Positions 48,966 to 61,090 are shown, counted from the stretch's first letter. The stretch: DNA of 64,000 nucleotides from Argopecten irradians (GCF_041381155.1 NC_091147.1:36980553-37044552), one strand, 5' to 3'. Translations and numbers: made by a program. The notes: generated by a model not told the origin, from the letters alone.

Positions 48966-51614
48966 TTGATTGACCAAAATGTTAGCCTTTTCTACACTTG
49001 TCTTGCTCTCTGCGTTTGTACCCAATATAGCTCATTTCAGTTCATTATTTATACTAAAACAGTGCATATGTGCAAGTCAAAATGATGTAAATGCAATATT
49101 ATTAACATTTTGGAGTCTAAATATTTTCAAATGAATCATTTTTTCCGAAGAAATGGCAAGCAAACTATCACCATATTTGGAAGTAAACACACAATTACGT
49201 GATCATTAGTTACCCGGCCAATGGCATGAATGAGGTATAAGCACGTGACCTGTTTTACTATTTACTACAAAAAATAGATGCAGATGTATACCGAGTTTGG
49301 AGCTAAAACCGCGTCCCGGGAGGATTTGAGAAACGTTCCTGTCTTTAAAATTGTCCTTGTACATATAACATTGAGATATAAAAGTATATAAAAATCTGAA
49401 AATTGGACATGCTGGCTAATAAATAATGTTTCATACGTACATACAATATTAAAAAAAAAATTGACTAGTATTTTTACTGAGGAATGCAGCAGGTTCAAAT
49501 ATCGCTATCAGTTTTATAGACACGGTATCAGGCAAGAAAGATAACTCGTACGACCTTATTTCTATCCTCATACAGTGTACATGTTTTGCAGGTATTAAGA
49601 ACTTCGTTTACGGTGCATAGTGGAGAGCTGGACAGAAAAACGACCAAGCGACCAAGTTTAAAAAAAATATTTATCATTGCATGACAAGTCGATTTTTTAC
49701 ACATAAAATGTTTTTACTAAATTGTAGATTGACCTTTTCAACTTCATTAGCTTTAAACCCCGCCCATGTCTCAAAATCATACTGGCCGATGCTAACAATA
49801 TAGGTACCAAATAAATGTAATGAAGTTTTAATATTAAACTTGAATATTGGCCTCAAGGCAAAACCGGTCTTGCTAGCTTAATTAAGTAAGCATTTGATGG
49901 CGATTTTCAACTTATTGTTAAACCGTAGGGAAAAATCGTCAACAACTGAAATACCAGTTCCATCATATGTCCAAGAAATTCGATTCCATAATAATCCCAC
50001 CATTCCGAAAAACTACAGTTTTGGTATTTTGAGTACATTGTATTATCAATAAGCTTCCAACTTTCAGCTTTATGTAAATTTTCGACAGATCTAAACTAGC
50101 TCTGGTGAAAAGTCAAATTTTTCTGGGACTAACTTTTTTCTTTTGTAGAGTTTTGGTAATATGAGTTCATACAAAAGTTGAAAATTGAATAAAGATTAAT
50201 ATGGTGATGTGCTCAATTTTGAGCTACATATGTATTGAGTTGTGCATGATTTTACCGAAATTGCAAGTGTTATTTCTTACAATACACATAATTTAGTGCA
50301 GATAGCTCATGATAAATTTCCCCACGATAATTATAGTCCCCCAACACGTGTACTGTCCAATGATATGTCGGTATGTATCCAATCAGTTGGATGGGTTTTA
50401 AGAAGAAGATAGAATATGAAGAGCTCAGACACTTATTTTCTTTATTGATATATCCGGAACTTCCTCGTTTGACACTTATATTACATAGCTTTATCGCGAC
50501 AAGTGTTTCGAGTTTTACAGATGCTTTGTAATGATTGACAATCATTTCACAAAAGAATATTTTACACTTGGTAATACTTACCACATAATCCGCCCGATAT
50601 CTAGTGATTTTGCTCATGTGGTTTCTTCCATAAATTATGTCACCAGTGTAATATGACCTGGAGCGGTTTTCATTGACATGACAGAAACAATAAAATGACG
50701 TCAGGAAAAAGGACGTGACATCAGACGTCGGATTTTCACAATATATTTCGACGTGACATTTAATGAAACTCGTCTCGAAGTTTCAATTTTCGCAAAAATA
50801 AAAACTTCTTAGACTCGTTTCATAAAATTTCATTAGAAATGAACACTCATTTAAGATCTTGTATTAATGACAATATAATAAAAGAATAAAATGAAGATCG
50901 ATAAAACGAACAATCTTGACTTTACTGCTAAGGTAAATACGAGAACAAGGGAACGTCATTGCGTGGAAATATCCGAAGATGGCACTACACAATGTACTAT
51001 GGTATTATACTACATTAATTTTGATATTGTTTAAGTTGACATAACAATTTACGTTTTGTAGTTACCATTTTCTTATTCTCTCATGATCATTAATGGTTTA
51101 ATAATGGAGGACCAATGACCACTCCTTGTTGTACACCTTTGAATATAATTCTAAGGAAGGCGTACTATTAAGTGTATCTATGAGCATGTAATTTGTTAAA
51201 GCCATTTCGTTTTTGCTTTGGACTTGACTTATTTTTAATTAAACACCAAGAATCGAAAAAGAAAAAGAAAATGTATGACGAAGATCTAGCATTTCATTAC
51301 CGTACACAGACAGCACTGTACCACCATGAACAGCGTTACTGAAAATAAAATAATATATATTTTTAAAAACGTTTGCTTTCGAGTTAATAATACCCTACTA
51401 TACAAAGCACTCATCACTTATAAACCAGGAAGCTGTTGGTACAACATGCTGCAAATAGCAACAATTTATGTCCGTTCATCCATATAATTCTATTCATCAC
51501 ATGTAATACCAGTAACAGATAAACAAGCACATTTCATGCTCACATGTTTATGAGTACAATCAACATTACTGAAATACACAAAGGGATTTATATCAACACT
51601 AGTACTGGGAAACA
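48966..51614. other. Non-coding stretch
   Basis: I find no supported gene. A 115-codon minus-strand open frame at 50270-50617 ends upstream at a GTAAGT-like sequence but resembles nothing. TGACGTCA-type words occur near 50695-50740, and an imperfect hairpin with 'aaacttcttagactcgtttc' lies at 50761-50830. Confidence 0.4.
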
Positions 51615-51712
51615 CATCCTCGATACTCCATAGGTTCCGATCACTTACGATCTCTACACGAGCATGTAGAGATCGTAATTAAGTGATCGGAACCCCTGCA
51701 TTATCGAGGATG
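51615..51712. mobile_element. Foldback, family 'CATCCTCGATACTCCAGGGG', copy 2
   Basis: A 98-bp palindrome beginning CATCCTCGATACTCCATAGG and ending with the inverse CGAGGATG. The arms meet around 'cacgagcatgt'. It keeps only the ends of the family seen at 12722-13056. Confidence 0.85.
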
Positions 51713-51748
51713 CGGGAAACATTGACCACGAAGTGACAGTGACTCCTT

Positions 51749-51812
51749 CATCCTCGTTACTCCATGGGTTCCGATCACTTACGATCTCGGAACCCCTGGA
51801 GTATCGAGGATG
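51749..51812. mobile_element. Foldback, family 'CATCCTCGATACTCCAGGGG', copy 3
   Basis: A 64-bp palindrome, a further shortened relative only 36 bp from copy 2. The arms are CATCCTCGTTACTCCATGGG and the inverse ending CGAGGATG. Confidence 0.85.
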
Positions 51813-52500
51813 ACTTATTCATAATTTGAACGATGTGCGATGTACGAGGTTGTAGCTGAAGTATCGATAAACTTGAAGGACAACGAATCATTATTCATTT
51901 ACATAATATTTCATAAGTATACATTATTATATCAATCACGTTGTGTTTGTTTAAAGAAAAATACACGGAACCATCTTATCTAAAATGGCCGACCTCGACA
52001 TCTGATCTCGTCTGCTTCATTAGTTTACGCACGTGCCTGCTGAGTTATCGCCTACAAAAGATAAATATAAAAATACAAGCGGAAATGCTCCACTGGCCAC
52101 AAAGGAGGATTTGTTTATTCAGGACTCGACTGGCTACCCGCCAACAGCATTAGAAATATCCCTTTTAAATCAATTTTATATTCCAGGGACAGAGCACATC
52201 TTTACTTACTGACACGTCGAACAAAATGTTTTCCATCCAAGAATCAATGGAAGCTTTTCGTGAATGGATCTACAAATGTATAGGCATGCATGAAGATCGG
52301 TCGCTGCATGAGAGAATGGACAATGATAGTCACTTAGTGAGATTCAAATCTACAATCTACGTGTAATAAACCCTATCATGATCACTTGAAACATATATTT
52401 ATACAAAATGATCACCCATGTTCCTCTGGAAAAATATACCGCATGTAATTTATGCGATAAGCCATTCTACAACATAATAAGACTTTGTGTAATGACTCAC
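51813..52500. other. Non-coding stretch, nothing recognised
   Basis: A 70-codon open frame at 51941-52153 has no family resemblance. No other feature was found. Confidence 0.35.
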
Positions 52501-52715
52501 TGTCGTTATATCCACATCAGTGATGGTAAGTGTTATTAACCCCTGGAGTATCGAAGATTGTAGACCGAATATCGCAACCGAATGTCGTAGATGAACGCCT
52601 TATATGGGTCATTTAGACCTACATTCTTGATTCTCCAGGAGTTACTATCACTGTCGTTATATCCACATCAATGATAGTAAGTGTTAGTAACCCCTGTAGT
52701 ATCGAGGATGATAGA
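52501..52715. repeat. Tandemly duplicated relative of the 'CATCCTCGATACTCCAGGGG' family
   Basis: A segment starting 'tgtcgttatatccacatca' occurs at 52501 and again at 52652 (spacing 151 bp) with about 70 bp of close similarity each, both ending in 'cccctg.agtatcga.gat'. The inverse 'gattctccaggagttactat' lies between them. Confidence 0.7.
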
Positions 52716-53594
52716 CCAAATGTCGCAGCTAAATGGAAAAAGCATGCCTTTTTATACCAGCCCAATTCCCACACAAAAAGGTACATATACTCCTAAACTA
52801 TGGTCTATCCTAAATTGAGATGTCTGTATGAGACACATTAATATACATCTACAGGTATTCATTCTGCAAACATAAACAATATCTCTACTCTCAAATCTTT
52901 TACACAGTATACAATGTTCACATAAGATATGACATCGATATATTATAACTTAACGTTGGTGAAAGTAAGGGGAATTAATTCAAATAAAAATTGCCCACTA
53001 ATTAACAAATTAGCGTGCTAATTAGTGTACTAGTATGCACTGTAGATACACCCGATCGCTTACTTTCCCACACAGACACAACCTCTCCTATCAGCCAATG
53101 TCTGATGCTCTCATTCCAAGATGTCTAAAATGAGAACAAATTAAGCTGACAGGATGAGGCGAGTTTTATGGTAAGATGTGTAAGTAGGTCTCGACCCAGA
53201 CTAAACCTCTCGTCAGGTCGGAATGTTTACGTATTGGCGATGACTTCATACAGAACAACGTGTAGGGTTAATGCACTCAGATATACACCGATATCTTATA
53301 TCGTATAAAATACATTAGATTTAATACTGCAATATAACACTACGTACAGCACTACAACCAGACATGTTTCTCGATCTATCCACTCTCCACTTTTTTTTAA
53401 ATAAGACTGTCACAGATTCTGAACCTGAGCATTTCTATATACATGAACACACCTTCGCTGATATACACACAAATATCTTATCGGATACAGCACTACAATT
53501 TGGAATGTCTCTCGATTCTCGTTTTGTTTTTCAAATAAGACAGAGCCTGAACTTGAGCATTTGAATATCAAGAAGTCCAGATATATTATCACAA
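52716..53594. other. Non-coding stretch with an internal direct repeat
   Basis: Sequence near 53283-53400 ('atacaccgatatcttata', 'acatgtttctcgat') recurs imperfectly near 53459-53520. This indicates an old tandem duplication of about 175 bp. No gene is visible. Confidence 0.4.
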
Positions 53595-53755
53595 GCCCTC
53601 TACCACTGGGTCGCGAGTTCGAATCTCACTTGTACTAACCGGTTGTCGGTGTTTTTTCTCCGGGTACTCCGGCTTTCCTTCACAAACAACCCTAGCACGC
53701 CCTTCAATGACCCTGCATGTAAATAGGACGTTAAGTAATCAAACCAATGAACAGT
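53595..53755 (+). mobile_element. SINE-like element with tRNA-derived head, copy 2
   Basis: It has a clear B-box-like segment in 'gggtcgcgagttcgaatctc', the central 'ttttttctccgggtactccg' and 'gctttccttcac', then 'tgaccctgcatgtaaatagg' and an A-rich end. It is better preserved than the copy at 7942. The 5' part of the tRNA-like head is missing. Confidence 0.75.
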
Positions 53756-54257
53756 CTTAACAGCTGACTAAATGTCCGCAGCCTTTCATAATATTCTCAC
53801 TTATACAATGTTCTTATATATACGTCTGTATAAGAAGTCTAAGGTATTTCAATATCAAAATGCATATCGATTAGCAATACCATTGGCTCCTAATTTTAGT
53901 ATAATACTTGCATGAATCCGCTGTGTAAGACGTTCCCAGTGTTGTCTAGTTTCTTTAAAACAACGATTTTTAAGTGAGATTTTAACGTACTATGTTACCA
54001 TAAAAATAATACGCAATAACACATAGAAAACTAGTAATTGTCCTTGTCAAGGTAATTCATATTAACAAACTTGGAGGCCATTCATCAGCATGCTTCAGGT
54101 CCAATATCAGGTCCCTTAACCTTCCAGAACGTGACAGGAAATTATTCAAAGGTCTTTAGGTGTTTTAGCCCCTGTGACCTTGAATGAATGTCAAGGACAT
54201 TCATATCAACAAACTTGATAGTCTTTTACATCAGTATGTTACATGCTTAATTCCTAA

Positions 54258-54406
54258 TTTGCATATTACAGAGTTATCTGCCCTTGCGGGTAGGTATTGA
54301 TTGTGACGTCATACTTTTCGGAGAAAACGGCGTGAATAGCACTCATAAAATAATGACGTAACAATCGATACCTACCCGCAAGGGAGTTAACTCTGTAATA
54401 TGCAAA
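54258..54406. mobile_element. Foldback element 'tttgcatattacagagtta'
   Basis: A 149-bp palindrome. Both arms contain 'cccttgcgggtaggtat' and 'gacgtcat'-like ends in opposite sense, separated by a loop of about 35 bp. Confidence 0.85.
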
Positions 54407-54435
54407 GACGGAATACTAGGTCAATAGGCCTCTAG

Positions 54436-54537
54436 AACAACCCGATACAACTGGGGTTAGTCACTTCAATACTCAAAAGTATTAAAGTTAGTTGGTAAAT
54501 GCTCTTAAAACGACTAACCCCAGTTGTATCGGGTGTT
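54436..54537. mobile_element. Foldback element 'acccgatacaactggggtta'
   Basis: A 102-bp palindrome with perfect outer arms ACCCGATACAACTGGGGTTA and inverse. It lies 30 bp from the previous hairpin, in the same host repeat. Confidence 0.85.
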
Positions 54538-54786
54538 AGAACAGTCTCTAACTAGGTCTTCCAGAACTTTTCACATTTCATTTCACCAATTTAGTTTTTT
54601 TTGCCCCTATGACGTTAAATGAAGGTCAAAGTCTTTCATATTAACAAACTTGGTAGTCTTTTACATCAGCATGCTACAGATTTAATATTAGGTCTCTAGA
54701 TCTTATAGAACTACACATGAATGAACGTAACTATAACACCACATACTATCGTTAACCAATCTTTACATGCTCATTTTTGTCTCCAT

Positions 54787-54826
54787 AATACAAAAAAAAA
54801 AAAAAAAAAAAAAAACCCAAAAAAAC
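54787..54826 (+). repeat. Poly(A) tract
   Basis: About 24 A residues, then CCC and more A. It follows the interrupted repeat series at 54040-54720 and could be a retroposed tail, or simply low-complexity DNA. Confidence 0.5.
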
Positions 54827-56055
54827 CTGAGTAAATCGGCATATTTATTGATGTAAGCCATTTGAAGAGACATCTTCCATGATCGCCCGCAAAACAATTA
54901 ATTTTGGCGTCACAATGGAAATGACGTCAAAATAAGCGTATGACAGTTCATGGGCTGATGAACGCCAACTGTGCATGGTAAGGAAGTGAAAATGTAAATA
55001 TATCTGTATGTGTGTATACTGTTGAGTGATATTTAGCATATACTCCAACAAGACACACGAACATATCCCATGTTGTGGGTTTTTCCTTCTCGTGCTGTCA
55101 GTTTCAGTTCACAAGGAGTATCGAGTACATTGGAAGTATTCATTCAAGTAAGTAGGAACATTTTATTTATAATATAAGTTTGCTGAAAATTACTTTTGAT
55201 TCAATAGTACCAATCCGGATGTCAGTTTCATCTGTTTGTATAAATCTATAAATAGCTACAATCTTAAGGAACAGGTGGGATAAAAGCATTCAGAACCTGC
55301 TGGGATAACATACAAAGATACAGGCAGGTTCGAATTTCCTTATCTTATTTAAAGTACTTGAATCAGTGATAATTTAAATAATCTGTCATTAGAAATTTCT
55401 GAATTGAATTGTGTTATACATGCAAATAATTATATCAGCTATACAATATTTTCATTTCAAATTACACTGCTATCCAAAAGCTATGTTACACATGCATTTT
55501 TACAATTAATGTACATAAAATACAGAGATATGTAAGCCTTGTTAATACAGACATCAGTCAGTATATATTATTTATCAAATTATTTATCTTCTATATAACT
55601 CACTAATTGCTTTTTTCGAGAGATTTCTCAGTGATAAATTGTCAACAAGTTTTCACATATGTAACAAAACTTTTGAAGAGCAGTGTATATTTCATTAAGT
55701 CTAAAATTACTATTTGGCTACATAGGGCGTACGTATATCTAATCACTAGCCATTATAAGTATGCTAAACATGTTCTCGATATGAATATAAACATGTATTG
55801 GATTGTATTAAAACCTGCATCACCTAATACATACCATGTAGATATGTATATATATATGTACATACCATGTATATATCCCTGCATGATGTAAAACCTACAT
55901 CTGTGCACTGTCATACCGTGTATGAATGGAGCTAATTACATGTACCATGGTAGGACAGGTCATCTATCGATAAAGGTTATATAACGCCCTCACACCAACT
56001 TCTACGCAGCGATATTGTTTAAATGGAGACTGCTATCGAAAAGGAATATTCTCGT
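54827..56055. other. Non-coding stretch
   Basis: AT-rich, with a 94-codon low-complexity open frame at 55607-55891 and repeated 'accatgtatatat' words near 55840-55880. No exon is supported. Confidence 0.35.
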
Positions 56056-56530
56056 ATTATGCTGGGACGAAGGGCTACCAAGTTTGTTAAAATAAATGAC
56101 ATTGACATTCAATGTCTCAGAGTTAAATGGGCTAAGACCTTCAAAATACTTGTCAATAACTAAAATGTCTAGAAACCTTATATTGGGCCTGTAAGATGCA
56201 TGGATGAAGGACTAAAAAGTTTGTACAAATGAATGATATTGACATTCAGTTAATGTCGCAGGGGTTTAGAAGGCTAAATTCTTTAAATGACTTCATGTCA
56301 ATAACTAAGATGCCTAGAGATCTGCTATTGGTTCTGTAGGATGCTGAGGAAAAAGGGCTACACACTGTCATGGTCTCAAATACATAAAGATGAAACTTTT
56401 CTTCTCACTTCTCAGCATGTTAATGACCTCAAGTATTCATAAATTGGCCTAGCATGCTGGACGAAACACTCAAAATTTGTTCGATAGAATGACCTTGACC
56501 TACTTCAGAAAATACATGTATGTCAATAAC
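56056..56530 (-). repeat. Dispersed AGGTCA-like repeat, three degenerate tandem units, inverted
   Basis: Units begin at about 56067, 56205 and 56357 with 'gaagggctaccaagtttgtt' or close variants. Each contains 'gacattgacattca', a decayed version of the AGGTCA-like core, and 'gtcaataactaa'. Orientation is opposite to the 54040 group. Confidence 0.6.
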
Positions 56531-56586
56531 TGTATGACAATTTGCTTAGTATGCAATATTTCAATTGCTTATCAACGTGAAGGTAA

Positions 56587-57035
56587 GAATTTTAAACACA
56601 TATATAAACCTTAAACACATATCTAAACACATATAAAATGTATAAACGTTAACCGCATATCTAAACACACACATAAACGTAAAACGCATATTCAAACACA
56701 TATAAAAAACGTAAGCACATATCTAAACACATTATATAAATGTTAAACACATATCTTAACATATATATGCAAACGGTAAACGCATATCTAAACACATATA
56801 AAAACGGTAAACGCATATATAAACGGTAAACGCATATCTAAACACGTGTATAAACGGTAAACGCATATCTAAACACATATAAAAACGGTAAACGCATATC
56901 TAAACACGTGTATAAACTGTAAACGCATATCTAAACACATATAAAAACGGTAAACGCATATATAAACGGTAAACGCATATCTAAACACGTGTATAAACGG
57001 TAAACGCATATCTTAACACATATATAAACGCATCT
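56587..57035. repeat. 31-bp tandem array with 19-bp short units
   Basis: Tandem 'cggtaaacgcatatctaaac' units of 31 bp extend for about 450 bp and alternate with shortened 19-bp units. 'acacgtgtat' and 'acacatata' unit types alternate in a higher-order pattern around 56790-57000. The left third is more diverged. Confidence 0.9.
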
Positions 57036-57691
57036 CTGTCGACGCATTTAGAGTTCTGATGTAGAAATGTTACCGAAATTCTAACAAACAAAATTTACAT
57101 TCTACAATGAGTCATTCCTTATTGCCTTTCTTGTCAAATCTCCACATGTCCTGACCCTATGACTGACCAGGTTGGCATTACTCCCCACACGTGTGTTTAT
57201 GTGATTCGGTGGTGAATTGACACGTCCTGGTCTTACCTTAAATACCCTGCTGTTATCACCATATACAATATATAGTAAGGGAGTGAACGGTTTTGAATAT
57301 GCTGTGGCACATTTTCCTGTTCCAATACTTAAATCCTATAATTATAGGTCGATACGGGACATTGTTATCAGCATAAATTGTGAATTTTGTATTTTTTTTT
57401 GCTCTTTATCTTCAGCATCGTTGACCCTAAATTGTTTCATAAACTGTAGAGTGTAATATAATTGTTATAATATAATTGTTATAAATTTTGAAAAAAAAAA
57501 TAAATGAAATATCTTGGTCTATGCCTGATTAAACATGTATTTGCAGAAAGCAATATTTTTGCCAATTCCATTGGCATCATGATACACACACATGCAGGTA
57601 AAGATATGAGAATTTTTCTTACGTGTAGAAAATTTTTTGGAAAGTTCCAATTTGATATCAATTTTGTATTTCACTACATAGGTATTTCTAA
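57036..57691. other. Non-coding stretch, nothing recognised
   Basis: Open frames of up to 92 codons are present at 57217-57782, without family resemblance or consistent splice context. Confidence 0.35.
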
Positions 57692-57843
57692 CATTTGGAT
57701 ATTAAAAAAAACCACCACCAATACTACACAGGATATGGTACATGTAACTGCAAGTGATAAAACCTACCATTTGGATATTTAAAAAAAAACATCAGCAATA
57801 CTACACAGGATATGGTACATGTAACTGTAAGTGATACAAAACA
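57692..57843 (+). repeat. Tandem duplication, 76-bp period
   Basis: The block starting 'catttggatatt' at 57692 recurs at 57768. Both include 'tactacacaggatatggtac'. Two copies differ by few substitutions, so the duplication is recent. Confidence 0.8.
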
Positions 57844-58144
57844 TCAAGGCAAATGAGAAAACTATAGAGTTTATGGCATAGAATTTTTGGATTTATTATG
57901 ACAGAGCAGGAAGTATTCTTAACAAAAATAAGACAGCATTATATTGTTCAGCATACATATGCGTTTAGCAGGTATATTTGTACTGTGGCAGTGATAAAGA
58001 AAATATTAAAAACAATCGGAAACCGACTTTAGAAACAAATTACGTGTTAGTTATCTATGTGTTTTCACCAGATAATTTATTTGTGTATGTGTCGGTTTCT
58101 TCCTTTTCATTCTTCTTCGTCGTTTCTAAAGCTACAGTTATTTT
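57844..58144. other. Non-coding stretch before the 64-bp array
   Basis: No feature is recognised. The C/T-rich run near 58095-58130 may be a diverged first unit of the array. Confidence 0.35.
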
Positions 58145-60510
58145 TCTACTAAATATCTACAAAATGTTATAACAATGAATATATTTGTTTCATCCTTTAC
58201 TAACGCAATCTACTAAAGATCTACAAAATGTAATAATAATAAATACATTTGTTTTCTACTTTACCAACGCAGTCTAATAAAGATCTACAAAATGTCATAA
58301 AAATGAATACATTTATTTTCTTCTTTACCAACGCAGTCCACTAAAGATCTACAAAATGTAATAATAATGAATATATTTGTTTCATCCTTTACCCACGCAG
58401 TCTACTAAAGATCTACAAAATGTAAAAATAATGAATACATTTGTTTCATCCTTTACCCACGCAGTCTTCTAAAGATCTACAAAATGTAATAATAATAAAT
58501 ACATTTGTTTTCTACTTTACCAACGCAGTCTACTAAAGATCTACAAAATGTAATAATAATGAATATATTTGATTCATTCTTTACCAACGCAGTCTACTAA
58601 AGATCTACAAAATGTAAAAATAATGAATACATTTGTTTCATCCTTTACCCACGCAGTCTACTAAAGATCTTCTTTACCCACGCAGTCTACTAAAGATCTA
58701 CACAATGTTATAATAATAAATACATTTGTTTTATTCTTTACCCACGCAGTCTACTAAAGATCTACAAAATGTAATAATAATGAATATATTTGATTCATTC
58801 TTTACCAACGCAGTCTACTAAAGATCTACAAAATGTAAAAATAATGAATACATTTGTTTCATCCTTTACCCACGCAGTCTACTAAAGATCTTCTTTACCC
58901 ACGCAGTCTACTAAAGATCTACAAAATGTAATAATAATGAATATATTTGTTTCATCCTTTACCCACGCAGTCTACTAAAGATCTTCTTTACCAACGCAAT
59001 CTACTAAATACATTTGTTTTATTCTTTACCCACGCAGTCTACTAAAGATCTACAAAATGTAATAATAATAAATATATTTGTTTCATTCTTTAACCACGCA
59101 GTCTACTAAAGATCTACAAATTGTAAAAATAATGAATACATTTGTTTTATTCTTTACCCATGCAGTCTACTAAAGATCTACAAAATGTTATAACAATGAA
59201 TATATTTGTTTCATTCTTTACTAACGCAATCTACTAAAGATCTACAAAATGTAATAATAATAAATATATTTGTTTTATTCTTTACCCACGCAGTCTACTA
59301 AAGATCTACAAAATGTAAAAATAATGAATATATTTGTTTTATTCTTTACCCACGCAGTCTACTAAAGATCTACAAAATGTTATAACAATGAATATATTTG
59401 TTTTATTCTTTACTAACGCAATCTACTAAAGATCTACAAAATGTTATAACAATGAATATATTTGTTTCATCCTTTACCCACGCAGTCTACTAAAGATCTA
59501 CAAAATGTAGTAATAATGAATATATTTGATTCATTCTTTACCCACGCAGTCTACTAAAGATCTACAAAATGTAAAAATAATGAATATATTTGTTTTATTC
59601 TTTACCCACGCAGTCTACTAAAGATCTACAAAATGTTATAACAATGAATATATTTGTTTTATTCTTTACTAACGCAATCTACTAAAGATCTACAAAATGT
59701 TATAACAATGAATATATTTGTTTCATTCTTTACCCACGCAGTCTACTAAAGATCTACAAAATGTAATAATAATGAATATATTTGTTTTATTCTTTGCCCA
59801 CGCAGTCTACTAAAGATCTACAAAATGTAATAATAAAAAATATTTTTTTTTTCATTCTTTACCCACGCAGTCTACAAAAGATCTTCATTACCAACGCAGT
59901 CTACTAAAGATCTTCATTACCCACGCAGTCTACTAAAGATCTACAAAATGTAATAATAATAAATATATTTGTTTTATTCTTTACCCACGCAGTCTACTAA
60001 AGATCTACAAAATGTAATAATAATAAATATATTTGTTTCATTCTTTACTAACGCAATCTACTAAAGATCTACAAAATGTAAAAATAATGAATATATTTGT
60101 TTTATTCTTTACCCACGCAGTCTACTAAAGATCTACAAAATGTAATAATAATGAATATATTTGTTTCATTCTTTACCCACGCAGTCTACTAAAGATCTAC
60201 AAAATGTAATAATAATGAATACATTTGTTTCATTCTTTACCAACGCAGTCTACTAAAGATCTACAAAATGTAATAACAATGAATATATTTAGTTCATCCT
60301 TTACTAACGCAGTCTACTAAATATATTTGTTTTATTCTTTACCCAAGCAGTTTGCTAAAGATCTTCTTTACCCACGCAGTCTACTAAAGATCTACAAAAT
60401 GTAATGATAATGAATACATTTGTTTCATTCTTTACCAATGCAGTCTACTAAAGATCTACAAAATGTAATAATAATGAATACATTTGTTTTATTCTTTACC
60501 AACGAAATCT
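58145..60510. repeat. 64-bp tandem array, about 37 units, with short 29-bp units
   Basis: Each unit contains 'ctactaaagatctacaaaat' (with a BglII AGATCT), an AT-rich part, and a pyrimidine run ending 'ctttacccacgcag'. Shortened units of about 29 bp, as at 58660-58700, 58885-58920 and 59880-59940, join 'aaagatct' directly to 'tctttaccc' or 'tcattaccc'. Variants (gtaat/gtaaa/gttat; cccacg/ctaacg/ccaacg) alternate along the array. No frame is coding. Confidence 0.95.
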
Positions 60511-60915
60511 AATCTAAAAGTTCCCTTACCGTACCCAATTTTCACTTTGGAACATATTTACTTCATTCTATAATTATGGCGATTACACCAGAAAGTGTTC
60601 AATGTTCCGCACTGCCTATGGTTAAAACAGATCGTAACCAAAGAGACAAACACACAAACGATTCATATGGCTGAAACAAACGATTTAGCATTAAAAGTCA
60701 AGTTACCGAGCTAACAAAACAATACAATGAACATTTATTTAACCTTAGTTATTTCTTATTTCAACATATTATCCTTTAATCCCAATGCTATTTACTAATA
60801 CAAGTACTTAGCTTATGTTCTATTTTGACATAAGTATGAAATATACATATTTACATGAACAGCAGTTTGGATAAATAAAGTATAATACAAAAATCTTTGT
60901 AAAGTGAAACAAGTT
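60511..60915. other. Non-coding stretch, nothing recognised
   Basis: Stops are frequent in all frames and no repeat partner was found in the window. Confidence 0.4.
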
Positions 60916-61090
60916 GTCGTATAGCTGGCTATTTTCGAAGGGATGATATTTTCGCGATTTCGCGGGTCATAAACTTAGTTCCTAAATTTTGAGACAATTC
61001 GCGAAAATGTGATTCGCTGAAATTTTATTTTCTAATTTTGGATACAAATCGCAAACATTTTGGCCCGTGAAAATAGCCAGCTACACGGTT
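60916..61090. mobile_element. MITE with AGCTGGCTATTTTC ends
   Basis: About 175 bp. 'atagctggctattttc' on the left is inverted on the right as 'gaaaatagccagctaca'. The interior is rich in 'tcgcgaaa' words. It is non-coding. Confidence 0.75.

Larger units (their letters stand above)
54040..54720 (+). repeat. Dispersed AGGTCA-like repeat, tandem units interrupted by two hairpins
   Basis: Three units are recognisable at about 54047, 54178 and 54608 ('tgaccttgaatgaatgtcaa', 'aaatgaaggtcaaagtcttt'), each followed by 'attaacaaacttg' or a variant. Foldback elements at 54258-54406 and 54436-54537 interrupt the series. Confidence 0.75.

Noticed and set aside
50270..50617. A 115-codon minus-strand frame with a GTAAGT near its start
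   Set aside because: It resembles no family, and there is no partner exon with a matching acceptor and phase. Amino-acid composition is compatible with chance in AT-rich DNA.
53600..53640. A tRNA gene
   Set aside because: Only the B-box-like half is present and no cloverleaf can be formed. It is the head of a SINE-like element.
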